Positions 18,646 through 27,481 of a DNA stretch of 64,000 nt are shown here, one piece after another. The notes under the pieces are model-generated. The model was not told where the DNA came from, ran no database searches, and was given only the letters and a program-made list of their open reading frames with translations. The position numbers and the translations under genes are program-made. Position 1 is the first letter of the stretch; every line of letters starts with the position of its first letter. Source of the stretch: Saccharibacillus sp. CPCC 101409 (GTDB lineage Bacteria > Bacillota > Bacilli > Paenibacillales > Paenibacillaceae); the NCBI RefSeq assembly GCF_030518235.1, contig NZ_JAULSA010000003.1, positions 62,001 through 126,000 of the forward strand, given 5' to 3'.

Positions 18646-19479
18646 ATGAAGGGAAGCCAGGATAAAATGAAAGAGCTGGGCGAGTTCCTTCGAACCAGAC
18701 GGGCCCGCTTGACGCCGGAGCAGTTGGGATTGCCGTCGACCGGTACAAGAAGAACGCCCGGACTCCGCAGAGCCGAAGTCGCGGTTCTGGCAGGAATCAG
18801 CATCGATTGGTATACATGGCTGGAGCAGGGAAGAGATATTCGGGTTTCCGATCAGGTGCTGGAAAGTCTTGCCCGAACTCTGCAATTAAGCGGGAGCGAA
18901 CGCCGGCATCTGTTTCTGCTCGCCGCCGGCCATTTGCCCCGCGAAGAACGCGAACCGCAAAGCGGGGTCGGCCCGCTGCTGCAGCGGTTTTTGGACGAAC
19001 AGGGAGCAAGTCCCGCTTTTGTAGTCAACTCCAGATGGGACGTAGTGGGTTGGAACCGGGCGGCGGCGCTTGTGTTCGGGGATTACGAAGCCATGGGAGC
19101 GCGCGAGCGGAATTCGGTCTGGCGGCTGTTCACGACTCCTTATGCCAGGCAGCTGCTGGGGGAGCGCTGGGAGGAAAATTCGAAGCATCGGCTGGCTCAA
19201 TTCCGGGCCAACTATGCGAGAGCGGCGGAGGAGCCGTGGTGGACCGAAATGATCGAAGATTTGAGTCGGACCAGCGAAGAATTTCGGGAATGGTGGCCGC
19301 TGCACGAAGTCGTTCACGCGCCGGAAGGAGAGAAGCGGTTGTATCACCCTGCTGCCGGCCGCCTTCGCTTCGGACATCTTTCTTTTCAGGCTATGGACTC
19401 CGTCGATCTTCAAGTTACCGTCAACCTGCCGTTGGACGAAGACACCCGAGAGCGGATGAATAAACTTCTCGGCTCGTAG
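18646..19479 (+). CDS. XRE-family regulator with MmyB-like ligand domain
   Basis: A 277-aa regulator. The N-terminal HTH_31-type domain (LGEFLRTRRARLTPEQLGLP, then GLRRAEVAVLAGISIDWYTWLEQGR) is followed by a PAS-like MmyB domain (SRWDVVGWNRAAALVFGDY through RFGHLSFQAMDSVDLQVTVNLP). ATG 18646 sits 7 nt after GGAGG. Such proteins typically control a neighbouring oxidoreductase or hydrolase, here probably the divergent isochorismatase-like gene. Confidence 0.88.
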   Translation: MKGSQDKMKELGEFLRTRRARLTPEQLGLPSTGTRRTPGLRRAEVAVLAGISIDWYTWLEQGRDIRVSDQVLESLARTLQLSGSERRHLFLLAAGHLPREEREPQSGVGPLLQRFLDEQGASPAFVVNSRWDVVGWNRAAALVFGDYEAMGARERNSVWRLFTTPYARQLLGERWEENSKHRLAQFRANYARAAEEPWWTEMIEDLSRTSEEFREWWPLHEVVHAPEGEKRLYHPAAGRLRFGHLSFQAMDSVDLQVTVNLPLDEDTRERMNKLLGS

Positions 19480-19560
19480 GGTCGCTCGCACGGTTAATAG
19501 ATGGAGTACATTCGATGCAACCAGACTGCGCCCTTACGAAACGGAGGTCCGACCCATCCC

Positions 19561-20499
19561 ATGCCCAATACCCGCAGCTCGCATTTCTGGTCCGACCACG
19601 GCCCCGATCTCCTGATTCCCGTTCCCGCCGAATTCAGTTTTGCCGAAAACTATAACCATCTTGCGACCGCGACCAACGAAACCCTGTATACGCTGCGCGG
19701 CGGAAAAATGTATAAAGCGATCGCCGTCGGCCGGCAGGATACGGTGGTCGAAATCGCGCCCTACGACGAACGCCGTCTTATTGTCCGCTTCCTCGAAGAG
19801 CCCGACGCCGACTCGCCGACCCTGCGCGCCGGCGTCGCCGAGTACGTACACGACTGGTTCGACCTCGGCACCGACCTGGCGCCTTTTTACCGGATGGCGA
19901 AGAACGATCCCCTGCTCAAGCAGGCGGTCGAGTCGTTCTACGGGCTGCGCAACATGGGCATTCCCGATCTGTACGAAGCCGTCTGCTGGGGCATACTCGG
20001 GCAGCAGATCAATCTGGGCTTCGCCTATACGTTAAAAAGACGGTTCGTCGAAAGCTTCGGCCGGGCGCTTGTGCGCGAAGGCGAAACGTACTGGCTGTTC
20101 CCGACCGCCGAGCGGGTCGCCGGGCTTACGCCCGAGCAGCTGACCGAAGCCGGGATCACGACGGTGAAGAAATGCGAGTACCTGATCGGAACCGCCCGGC
20201 TGATTGCCGAAGGCGAGTTGACCAAAGAGCAGCTTCTCCAGGCCGAAAACGTAAAGCAGGCCGAGAAAATGCTCACCCGCGTGCACGGCATCGGGCCGTG
20301 GACCGCCCATTACGTGCTGATGCGCTGCCTGCGGCTGCCGGAAGCTTTTCCGATCGACGACGTGGGCCTGCACAATTCGATCAAATACGTGTTGGGTCTT
20401 GACGCCAAGCCGACCCGGGCGCATATACTGGAATTGTCCGCCGGGTGGTCGCTCTGGGAGTCGTATGCGACGTTTTATTTGTGGCGGATTTTATATTGA
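19561..20499 (+). CDS. alkA: DNA-3-methyladenine glycosylase II
   Basis: A 312-aa base-excision repair glycosylase that removes alkylated purines. The C-terminal half has the helix-hairpin-helix MLTRVHGIGPWTAHYVLMRC and the downstream PIDDVGL with the catalytic aspartate position of the HhH-GPD superfamily. The N-terminal beta domain matches the AlkA N domain, and the length matches Bacillus AlkA. ATG 19561 has GGAGG at an unusually long 13 nt gap; no better start is visible. It is a lone gene after the XRE regulator, with no ada-type partner. Confidence 0.9.
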   Translation: MPNTRSSHFWSDHGPDLLIPVPAEFSFAENYNHLATATNETLYTLRGGKMYKAIAVGRQDTVVEIAPYDERRLIVRFLEEPDADSPTLRAGVAEYVHDWFDLGTDLAPFYRMAKNDPLLKQAVESFYGLRNMGIPDLYEAVCWGILGQQINLGFAYTLKRRFVESFGRALVREGETYWLFPTAERVAGLTPEQLTEAGITTVKKCEYLIGTARLIAEGELTKEQLLQAENVKQAEKMLTRVHGIGPWTAHYVLMRCLRLPEAFPIDDVGLHNSIKYVLGLDAKPTRAHILELSAGWSLWESYATFYLWRILY

Positions 20500-20532
20500 A
20501 CCGATAAAAACGAACGCATGGAGGCGAAACCG

Positions 20533-22251
20533 ATGACGCTTGTCGGGAAAAAGAAATTTTCGGCGCTTACGAGTCTTGTGTTAACCTTCTCGCTGCTCGG
20601 CGCTGCCGCGCCGTCCTCGGCCGAAGAAGGCGATTACCCGCCGTTCGAAACGGAAGTGATCGTCCGCACGGTCAACCAGTTCAAGGACAAAGCCGATGTG
20701 AGGGACTTCATGGAACTGGCGGAGCGGCACGGCGTCGACGTCATCAGCATGAACGTGAAGCAGGACGAAGACGACGAGGCGCCTTCGGGGCAGGTCTTTT
20801 ATCGGAGCAAAATCGCGCCGGTCGCGGAAGGCTACGAAGACTTCGACGCGCTGCGGGAAGTCGTGGCGCAGGCTCATGCCGCCGGGATCAAGGTGAACGC
20901 CTGGATTCCGCAGTTTCACGACCAGGAAGCGTTCCTGCAAAACGAGGACTGGCAGATGCAGGCGCTCGAGGACGGCGTCCGCGTTCCGTTTACAGGTTCG
21001 AACGGCAGCGAATACTTCGTGAATCCTCTTAACCGCGAGGTGCAGCGGTACGAACGCTCCATCGTCCGGGAAGTGGTCGAAAACTATTCGGTCGACGGGG
21101 TGGTGCTGGACTGGATTCGTTTCGACGATTACAACATGGACGTCAGCGACTATACGATCGCCGAATACAAGGCGCAGTTCGGCTATTCGCCGCTCGACAT
21201 CGATTTTGCCAAAGATTCGGTTCGGCGCAAGCAGTGGAACGAGTGGCGCGCGGATCGGATCGGGCAGTACGTGCGCGACGTGCGGCGCGACCTGGAGGCT
21301 TCCTCCAATCCGGACGTGCGGCTTGGCGTATATGTGCTGCCGCCGCAGTTCGCGGAAGTCGGGCAAAACGTCGCCAAGTTCAAATCGTACGTCGATTTCA
21401 TCGCCCCGATGGCTTATTTCGACGATTGGGGTTACGACGGCGAGTGGGTATACGGCGACCGGTCCGGCATCCTGAAAGACGTGCGGAACCGGCTTGCGGG
21501 GACGCAGGCGCGGATCGTGCCGACGCTGGATCAGGACTGGACGGACGAAGACTATCAAGAGATCTACGCCGGCATCCGGCGGAATTATCCGGAGGTCGAA
21601 CGGCTGTCGTTTTTCGCTTACGGCGCGTGGACGGAAGACGAGCTGGCCGCGATCGACGAACGGACCGGTTGGCCGGCTTCGGGCGAACAGGATTATGACG
21701 CGAAGCTGCCGGCGGCATGGAGCGCCAGAAATATCGGTTCGATGCCGGGAACGGCCGCGTACCAATCGTCCAAGAAGCACTTTACGCTCGGCGGCTCCTC
21801 CACGGATGTCTGGGGCGAGTCCGATCGATTGAACTTCGTTTACCGGCCGATCGCGGGCAATGCGGAGATGGTCGTGCAGGTCAAATCGCTGAGCCGTTTG
21901 GACGATTGGGCCAAAGCCGGGTTGTCGATTCGGGAATCGCTGGCCGCGGATGCCCGGCATGTCGATATGGTGTTGACGCCGGAGAACGGGGCGTCTTTTC
22001 AATATCGCACGGAAAAAGGCGGAGAGACCGCCGATCGCACGGCCGGCGCCTCGTCTTCGGCCTGGCTGAAGCTGAGCCGCTCGGGCGATACGTTCGTCGG
22101 CTTCGTTTCCGGTGACGGCAGGAGCTGGACGCGGGTCGGAAGTATCCGCGTTCCGATGAACGACCGGGCTTATATCGGGCTTGCGCTCAGCAATCCGGGC
22201 GAAGATTCGAAGGGGAAGGCCGTGTTCGGGAGCGCGAAAGCAACGCCGTAA
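20533..22251 (+). CDS. Secreted GH10-like (YddW-type) putative glycosidase
   Basis: A 572-aa exported protein. Residues 1-31 form a Sec signal peptide (basic MTLVGKKKF, hydrophobic core, then APSSA/E cleavage). Residues about 40-390 match the glycosyl-hydrolase-like 10 / DUF187 family: VDVISMNVKQDEDD, the pocket NPLNREVQRYERSIVREVV, the acidic strand VDGVVLDWIRFDDYN and IAPMAYFDDW. The C-terminal 170 residues form a beta-sandwich of the DUF1349/laminin-G-like kind (WAKAGLSIRESL). Related enzymes act on peptidoglycan or glycans, but the activity is unproven. ATG 20533 follows TGGAGG. Confidence 0.8.
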   Translation: MTLVGKKKFSALTSLVLTFSLLGAAAPSSAEEGDYPPFETEVIVRTVNQFKDKADVRDFMELAERHGVDVISMNVKQDEDDEAPSGQVFYRSKIAPVAEGYEDFDALREVVAQAHAAGIKVNAWIPQFHDQEAFLQNEDWQMQALEDGVRVPFTGSNGSEYFVNPLNREVQRYERSIVREVVENYSVDGVVLDWIRFDDYNMDVSDYTIAEYKAQFGYSPLDIDFAKDSVRRKQWNEWRADRIGQYVRDVRRDLEASSNPDVRLGVYVLPPQFAEVGQNVAKFKSYVDFIAPMAYFDDWGYDGEWVYGDRSGILKDVRNRLAGTQARIVPTLDQDWTDEDYQEIYAGIRRNYPEVERLSFFAYGAWTEDELAAIDERTGWPASGEQDYDAKLPAAWSARNIGSMPGTAAYQSSKKHFTLGGSSTDVWGESDRLNFVYRPIAGNAEMVVQVKSLSRLDDWAKAGLSIRESLAADARHVDMVLTPENGASFQYRTEKGGETADRTAGASSSAWLKLSRSGDTFVGFVSGDGRSWTRVGSIRVPMNDRAYIGLALSNPGEDSKGKAVFGSAKATP

Positions 22252-22325
22252 ACCGTTTATCGAGAGAGACGGCGGCTCCTGCTATGCTGGAGGCGCAAGG
22301 AAACGATAACGAAGGAGGAGTCAGC

Positions 22326-22820
22326 ATGCCGGGCAAGATCCAGAAGATCACACCCAACCTGTGGTTTGATACTCAAGCGGAGGAAGCGGCCGAATTCTAC
22401 ACTTCTTTATTTTCCGATTCCCGGATTGTTCGAACGGCGCGTTACGGCAAGGAAAGCTACGACAAGACGGCCGAAGGCAAAGTCATGACGGTGGAATTCC
22501 GGCTTGAAGGCCAGAATTTCGTCGCGCTCAACGGCGGTCCGCATTTCAAGTTTAACGAAGCGATCTCGTTTATCGTAAGCTGCGACGACCAGGACGAAGT
22601 GGACCGTTACTGGAACGCTCTTTCCGAAGGCGGAGACGAGAAGGCGCAGCAGTGCGGCTGGCTCAAAGACAGGTTCGGCGTGTCGTGGCAGATTGTGCCG
22701 AAGCGTCTGCACGAGCTGCTGGGCAGCGGCGACGCCGACAGCGCCGGACGGGTGACGAAAGCCATGCTCGGCATGAAGAAGCTGGATATTCCCGAACTGG
22801 AGCGGGCTTACGAAGGCTGA
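22326..22820 (+). CDS. PhnB-like VOC-family protein
   Basis: A 164-aa protein of the PhnB/3-demethylubiquinone methyltransferase-like VOC group. It opens with KITPNLWFDTQAEEAAEFYTSLF and contains the group signature VMTVEFRLEGQNFVALNGGP and CGWLKDRFGVSWQIVP. ATG 22326 follows AAGGAGGAG. The name methyltransferase often attached to this group is misleading and no enzyme activity is established. The gene is convergent with the aldo-keto reductase across repeat element A1. Confidence 0.85.
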   Translation: MPGKIQKITPNLWFDTQAEEAAEFYTSLFSDSRIVRTARYGKESYDKTAEGKVMTVEFRLEGQNFVALNGGPHFKFNEAISFIVSCDDQDEVDRYWNALSEGGDEKAQQCGWLKDRFGVSWQIVPKRLHELLGSGDADSAGRVTKAMLGMKKLDIPELERAYEG

Positions 22821-22884
22821 GCGCCGTTCGGGGCGGCGGGACTTTTGCGAGAATGAAGCTTCTTGTGAAGCCAAACATAGAGAA

Positions 22885-23268
22885 AAGCCCATCCGACTGC
22901 CGGATGGGCTTAGGACTGTCGAGCAAGCCGGACAGGGTTCCAAACGGAAATTAGCGACGCATATGCACTTATTTGGAGCGAAACCCTTCAGTTTCTTCAA
23001 ATAGCGACGCAGGCGCAACTATTCGGGAGCCAAAGGCCGAATCGAAGCGGAAAAGCCCGGAATAATGGTATGAGCGCAGTTATTTTCTCGAAAACGTAAG
23101 ATTAAGCCGGAATAAGGGCCTATATGCAGCTATTTTAGATTCGTCCTGCTGCTCACTTTAGTTCTCCAGCTCTTTCCCCGGCCTTTCATTCCAATAGAAC
23201 CTGCCTATGAGGTTTACATCCAATCGTTTCTCGACAATCTGAAGCCCATCCGATTTCCGGATGGGCTT
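22885..23268. repeat. Four-palindrome array element A1, bounded by duplicated terminator hairpins
   Basis: The left boundary hairpin is AAGCCCATCCG/CGGATGGGCTT (22885-22911) and the right boundary hairpin has the same stem with a different loop (23242-23268, T-tail). Inside, four 26-bp imperfect palindromes start at 22949, 22999, 23060 and 23110: steps 50, 61 and 50. Units 1-2 read AATAGCGACGCA...TATT, units 3-4 the inverted form ...GCGCAGTTATTT. Ends carry related inverted sequences (CTGTCGAG at the left, TCTCGACA at the right). It fills the convergent intergenic region, so both hairpins can act as terminators. Confidence 0.85.
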
Positions 23269-23325
23269 TCGTGCGTCTGCTGCCGTCTGCTGCGCCGGGC
23301 GAAGTCTCCCGACGATCCGATCCGG

Positions 23326-24279
23326 TTACAGTCCGCCGAACCGGTCGCCCGCCGCCGCGCCTTTGGGCGAGATCCGTTCGATCTCCGCCAGGTCTTCTTC
23401 GCTGAGCCGGACCTCCAGCGCGCCGAGATTCTCCCGCACTCGCTCCAGGTGTTTGGTGCCCGGGATCGGCACGATCCGTTCGCCCTGCGAGAGCAGCCAG
23501 GCCAGGCCGAGCTGGGCCGGGGTGCAGCCTTTGCTCGCGGCCAGTTCTTCGATCAGGGAAACGAGCTCCAGATTTTTGACAAAGTTGTCGCCCTGGAATC
23601 TCGTAAAGTTATGCCGGTAATCGTCCGCCGGAAGATCCTCGAACTTCTTGATCTGGCCGGTCAGGAAGCCGCGTCCGAGCGGACTGTAGGGAACGAGCGC
23701 GATGCCCAGTTCTTTGAGTACCGGCAGAATCTCGTCTTCCACTTCCCGGCTCCACAGCGAGTATTCCGTTTCGACCGCGCTCAGCGGGTGGACGGCGTGC
23801 GCGCGGCGGATCAGATCGACCGGCGCTTCGGACAATCCGATATACCGAATCTTGCCCTGCTGCACCAGATCCGCGAGGGTTCCGACCGTTTCTTCGATCG
23901 GCGTGTTCGGATCGGGACGGTGCTGGTAATACAGGTCGATATAATCGAGCCCCAGGCTGTACAGGCTGGCGTCCACCGATTTCTTGATATAAGCCGGATC
24001 GCCCTTGGGACCCTGGGTATGCGTGATGCCGAATTTGGTCGCCACGATCGCTTCGTCCCGCCGCGACCGGAGCGCGCGTCCGACCAGCTTCTCGTTGCTG
24101 CCGAATCTTCCAAGCTCAAATTCCCCGTACAGGTCCGCCGTATCGAACATGGTGACGCCCAGGTCCAGGGCTCCCCGGATCGTGCGCACCGATTCTTCGT
24201 TGTCCGGCATCATCATCGTGCCCAGACCGAGCGCTGATACTTCAAGACCCTGATCGCCCAATTTTCGCTGCTGAATCAT
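23326..24279 (-). CDS. Aldo-keto reductase
   Basis: A 317-aa NADPH-dependent aldo-keto reductase, paralogous to the one at 16721 but distinct. Tetrad residues are Asp/Tyr in FDTADLYGEFE, Lys in VATKFGIT and His in YYQHRPDPN; the cofactor end has IPGTKHLERVRENLG. ATG 24279 follows GGAGG; the longer upstream frame has no ribosome binding site. It is divergent from a TetR gene, with two TetR-type palindromes in the 231-bp gap, which probably control it as well. Confidence 0.9.
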   Translation of the reverse strand: MIQQRKLGDQGLEVSALGLGTMMMPDNEESVRTIRGALDLGVTMFDTADLYGEFELGRFGSNEKLVGRALRSRRDEAIVATKFGITHTQGPKGDPAYIKKSVDASLYSLGLDYIDLYYQHRPDPNTPIEETVGTLADLVQQGKIRYIGLSEAPVDLIRRAHAVHPLSAVETEYSLWSREVEDEILPVLKELGIALVPYSPLGRGFLTGQIKKFEDLPADDYRHNFTRFQGDNFVKNLELVSLIEELAASKGCTPAQLGLAWLLSQGERIVPIPGTKHLERVRENLGALEVRLSEEDLAEIERISPKGAAAGDRFGGL

Positions 24280-24430
24280 AAAGATGAACCTCCGTTTCTG
24301 CGGTTGAATGGATAGAAAGAAGCACAAACTTATCTTAATCCAAGCCGGATCGTGCAGCCACGCAGTGTTTATACCAGTAAAACTTTTACCAGGCACACGT
24401 TTCGATCGAATTGGATTCATAAAAAAACTA

Positions 24431-24493
24431 TTGACTGTTCAAGCGAACAGTTTTATATTAAACACAATAAAACTGACTGTTCAAACAAACAGT
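24431..24493 (+). promoter_or_regulatory. Promoter and two TetR operators
   Basis: TTGACT (24431-24436), 17-bp spacer, TATATT (24454-24459). Two palindromes, ACTGTTCAAGCGAACAGT (24434-24451) and ACTGTTCAAACAAACAGT (24476-24493), share ACTGTTC/RAACAGT arms. One fills the spacer and the other covers the transcript start, the classic autorepression layout for the TetR gene. Confidence 0.87.
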
Positions 24494-24510
24494 ATAGAGG
24501 TGGATATATC

Positions 24511-25143
24511 ATGAACCAGACCCAAAAAGGAAACCAGGAAGAACGGAGAAACGCGATTATCCAGGCGGCGTTTACCCTGTTCGGCCAAGGGGGCTATACC
24601 CGGGCGACCATGAAAGACATCGCGGCTAAAGCCGGCGTGGCGCAGGGGCTGATCGGCTACCATTTCGGCACCAAAGAAGCGCTGCTGGTCGAAGTGGTCC
24701 GGGAGTGGATGATTAACCGGGGCATGAAAGCCGCTTTCGCCCAACTGGAACCGCACACCTCCCCGGCCGAACTTCTTCAGCAGGCGCTGCTGCACGTCGT
24801 CCAATTTCGCAAAGAAAATCCCGAATGGTTCACACTGCTGATCAGCTTATGGACCGAGAGCGTCAACAACGAGAAGCTGGCCCGCGAGCTGTCGGATCTG
24901 TATAAAGAAATGAAGTCGGGCATGATACGGATTCTCGACCGGTTGGAGCTGCCGCTGAACGCGGAAGAGAAAGAAACGCTGGCTTCGCTGGTCCAGGCCG
25001 TGTTCGACGGATTGACGCTCCAGGCGCCCGCCCTGCTGTCGGCGGAGCCGATCTCGCACGAGCGGCTGGCGCGGGGAATCGGCTGGATTCTGGGCGGAAT
25101 CCGGTCGGAAGCCGAAGAAAAAGGAGGGAAAACGCATGAATAA
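24511..25143 (+). CDS. TetR-family regulator, autoregulated
   Basis: A 210-aa TetR protein. The HTH spans AIIQAAFTLFGQGGYTRATM through GVAQGLIGYHFGTKEALL, and the C-terminal half is a tetracyclin-repressor-like ligand domain with LISLWTESVNNEKLARELSDLY. ATG 24511 is preceded by AGAGGTGG. Its stop overlaps the DUF4260 start by 8 bp, so the two are translated together. It probably represses its own operon and the divergent aldo-keto reductase through the ACTGTTC palindromes. Confidence 0.9.
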   Translation: MNQTQKGNQEERRNAIIQAAFTLFGQGGYTRATMKDIAAKAGVAQGLIGYHFGTKEALLVEVVREWMINRGMKAAFAQLEPHTSPAELLQQALLHVVQFRKENPEWFTLLISLWTESVNNEKLARELSDLYKEMKSGMIRILDRLELPLNAEEKETLASLVQAVFDGLTLQAPALLSAEPISHERLARGIGWILGGIRSEAEEKGGKTHE

Positions 25144-25483
25144 ACGGCTGATTCGAATCGAAGGGCTGGTTATGCTGGCGCTGGGCGCTTATCTTTATTT
25201 TGCCAACGGGTACGGCTGGCTTCCTTTTCTGCTGCTGCTGTTTGCGCCGGATCTGTCCATGCTCGGGTACGCGGTAAATACCCGGGTCGGCGCTTATGCG
25301 TACAATGCCGCCCATACGTTCGTCGTTCCTCTGCTGCTGACCCTGGCGGGGCTTGCGTTCTCGGCGGATCTCCCGCTCATGATCGGCTTGATCTGGACGG
25401 CGCATATCGGTCTGGACCGGATGATGGGCTACGGTTTGAGGTATGCGACGGGGTTTCAGGATACGCATATTCAGAGGCTTTGA
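25136..25483 (+). CDS. DUF4260 small membrane protein
   Basis: A 115-aa integral membrane protein with four hydrophobic segments (GLVMLALGAYLYF, WLPFLLLLFAPDLSMLGY, FVVPLLLTLAGLAF, LMIGLIWTAHIGL). The C-terminal signature GLDRMMGYGLRYATGFQDTH identifies DUF4260, a family of unknown function often paired with TetR regulators. ATG 25136 follows AAGGAGG and overlaps the TetR stop. Confidence 0.87.
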   Translation: MNKRLIRIEGLVMLALGAYLYFANGYGWLPFLLLLFAPDLSMLGYAVNTRVGAYAYNAAHTFVVPLLLTLAGLAFSADLPLMIGLIWTAHIGLDRMMGYGLRYATGFQDTHIQRL

Positions 25484-25517
25484 ACGAAGCGGCAGGCCGC
25501 CCGAACAAAACCGCAAA

Positions 25518-25569
25518 TTGACTTTTGGAATCCCTCCATGATACATTGTGAATGCACAACATACACAAT
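25518..25569 (+). promoter_or_regulatory. Promoter and candidate GntR operator of the ABC operon
   Basis: TTGACT (25518-25523), 18-bp spacer, TACATT (25542-25547). ATTGTG (25545-25550) and CACAAT (25564-25569) form an inverted repeat with a 13-bp gap just downstream of the -10, a fit for the YtrA-type GntR regulator encoded at the operon end. Confidence 0.6.
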
Positions 25570-25585
25570 TTCAGGGAGGGATCTT

Positions 25586-26440
25586 ATGTTGGCTTTGGAG
25601 GTTCGTCATTTACATAAAAAATACGCGGATTTTCAGCTCAAAGACGTATCGTTTCAATTGGAAAAAGGATATATCATGGGGTTCATCGGGGCCAACGGGG
25701 CGGGGAAAACGACCACGATCAAATCGATCCTGAACATGATCCGGGTCGACAGCGGCGAGATCCGTGTGCTTGGCAAAAATATCGCCGAACACGAGATGGA
25801 ATTGAAGCAGGATATCGGGTGCGCTTTCGGCGATATCGACTTCTATACGCGCAGCAAGATCAAGACGCTGACCGCCATTACCAAGAAGTTTTACAAGAAC
25901 TGGAGCGACGACGTCTACTACAGCTATCTGCGCCGGTTCAAATTGGACGAAAATAAAAAAATCGCCGAATTGTCCAGGGGCATGAAAGTCAAATACAGTC
26001 TGGCCCTCGCGTTATCCCACGGCGCCAAGCTGCTGATTCTGGACGAACCGACAAGCGGACTCGATCCCGTGTCGCGGGACGATCTGCTGGGTGTTTTTCA
26101 GCAGCTTATTATGGACGGCGAGATCAGCATCCTGTTCTCCACGCATATTACCTCCGATCTGGAGAAATGCGCGGACTTTATTACGTTTATCCAGGACGGA
26201 CGGATCGTCGCCAGCGCCGAGAAGAACGATCTGCTGGAGTCCTACCGTCTGCTCAGCGGGAGCGAGAAGCAGCTGCACGAGGTGAAAGAGCGCCTGATTT
26301 CGTATAAAATCAACTCTTTCGGCTTTACCGGATTGATCCATACAAGTGACTTCGATCATTCCTCCGATATACACGCGGCCGCGCCGAGTCTTGAAGAGAT
26401 CATGATTTATTTTGCGAAAAAGGAGGATGTGTATGTATAA
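25586..26440 (+). CDS. ABC transporter ATP-binding protein (YtrB/BcrA-like)
   Basis: A 284-aa ATPase: Walker A GANGAGKTT (about residue 38), signature LSRGMKVKYSLALALS, Walker B LLILDEPTSGLDP and the H-loop STHIT. The C-terminal 70 residues form the accessory region typical of YtrB/EcsA-like exporters. ATG 25586 follows GGGAGGG; the longer frame lacks a site. It is followed by a permease with an 8-bp overlap and a GntR gene: a complete self-regulated module of the kind tied to cell-envelope stress. Confidence 0.93.
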   Translation: MLALEVRHLHKKYADFQLKDVSFQLEKGYIMGFIGANGAGKTTTIKSILNMIRVDSGEIRVLGKNIAEHEMELKQDIGCAFGDIDFYTRSKIKTLTAITKKFYKNWSDDVYYSYLRRFKLDENKKIAELSRGMKVKYSLALALSHGAKLLILDEPTSGLDPVSRDDLLGVFQQLIMDGEISILFSTHITSDLEKCADFITFIQDGRIVASAEKNDLLESYRLLSGSEKQLHEVKERLISYKINSFGFTGLIHTSDFDHSSDIHAAAPSLEEIMIYFAKKEDVYV

Positions 26441-27089
26441 TTTGGTGATGAAAGATTTGAAGCTGGGCATAAGTCCCTGGTTCTTGGCCCTACCTTTATT
26501 TACAGGCGCCCTGATGCTGATTCCCGGATGGGTCTACTTTCTCGTGCCGATGTATTTCTGCTTTATCACGGTACCGAATATGTTTGGCGGATTCAAAAGT
26601 CAGCACGATCTGCTGTTCAGTACGATGATGCCCGTGACCAAAAAAGACATCGTCAAAGCCCGTTTCGCCGTGATCGTCGTGCTGGAGCTTCTGCATCTTC
26701 TGATTGCCATGATCTTCGGCGCTTTTACGCTCCGGTTGTATCCGAACCTGACTTATATCTTTTTCGCGCCTCACCCCGGGTTCTGGGGATTATGCTTCGT
26801 CATGCTCGCGATCTTCAACTTGATTCTTCTGCCCATGTATTACAAAACGGCTTATAAATACGGCGCGGCCACGACGGTTTCCAGCACGGCCGCGATCCTG
26901 TTTGCCTTAGCCGTCCAGTGGGCCGGAATCCGGATCGCCGCTCTGAACGATATTTTCTACGGCCCGGGAACGGAGAATACGGGACTCCAGCTGTCCATTC
27001 TGCTTGCGGGCGTGCTCGTTTTTACTGCTTTTACTCTGATCGCCTATCGAGTTTCAGCCAGACGATTCCTGAAAGTGGAGATCATATGA
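26433..27089 (+). CDS. ABC-2 type permease
   Basis: A 218-aa membrane protein with six hydrophobic segments. FGGFKSQHDLLFSTMMPVTKKDIVKARF is the usual cytoplasmic loop of the ABC2_membrane_5 family. ATG 26433 follows AGGAGG and overlaps the ATPase gene. It is the membrane partner of the upstream ATPase, and the exported substrate is unknown. Confidence 0.88.
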   Translation: MYNLVMKDLKLGISPWFLALPLFTGALMLIPGWVYFLVPMYFCFITVPNMFGGFKSQHDLLFSTMMPVTKKDIVKARFAVIVVLELLHLLIAMIFGAFTLRLYPNLTYIFFAPHPGFWGLCFVMLAIFNLILLPMYYKTAYKYGAATTVSSTAAILFALAVQWAGIRIAALNDIFYGPGTENTGLQLSILLAGVLVFTAFTLIAYRVSARRFLKVEII

Positions 27090-27451
27090 ACGTAACGATT
27101 TCGAACGCGTCCGAGAAACCGATTTACCAGCAGATCCACGAACAAATCAGCGCCCAAATCCTGAAAGGCGAGCTGGAAAGCGGGTACTGTTTGCCCCCGA
27201 TCCGCCAGGCTGCCCTGGAGCTTCGGGTCAGCGTGATCACGGTCAAGAAAGCCTGGGAAGAACTCGAACGCAGCGGCTTGATCCATACGACGACGGGCAA
27301 AGGCTGTTTCGTCGCCGACTTCACGCCGGACGAGATGCTGCGCATACGCAGCGAAACGATCCTGAAGCAGCTGGAGAGCGATGCGCAGTATTACAAGTCG
27401 TTCGGCGTCACGCTGGAAGAAGCGATCGAGCTGCTGAAAAAGGTGTATTGA
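27086..27451 (+). CDS. GntR-family regulator, YtrA subfamily
   Basis: A 121-aa regulator: winged HTH (PIYQQIHEQISAQILKGELE through VSVITVKKAWEELERSGLI) and a short YtrA-type dimerisation tail of about 45 residues. Its ATG overlaps the permease stop as ATGA, so it is translationally coupled. It probably represses the operon promoter at 25518. Confidence 0.9.
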   Translation: MNVTISNASEKPIYQQIHEQISAQILKGELESGYCLPPIRQAALELRVSVITVKKAWEELERSGLIHTTTGKGCFVADFTPDEMLRIRSETILKQLESDAQYYKSFGVTLEEAIELLKKVY

Positions 27452-27481
27452 AAAAGCGGCGGCTTGATCTCGAAGCAGAAA

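Noticed and set aside
22949-23135. Repeated units at regular spacing resembling a CRISPR array
   Set aside because: There are only four units, in two opposite orientations, the units are imperfect, and the spacers are themselves conserved between copies. No cas genes are nearby.
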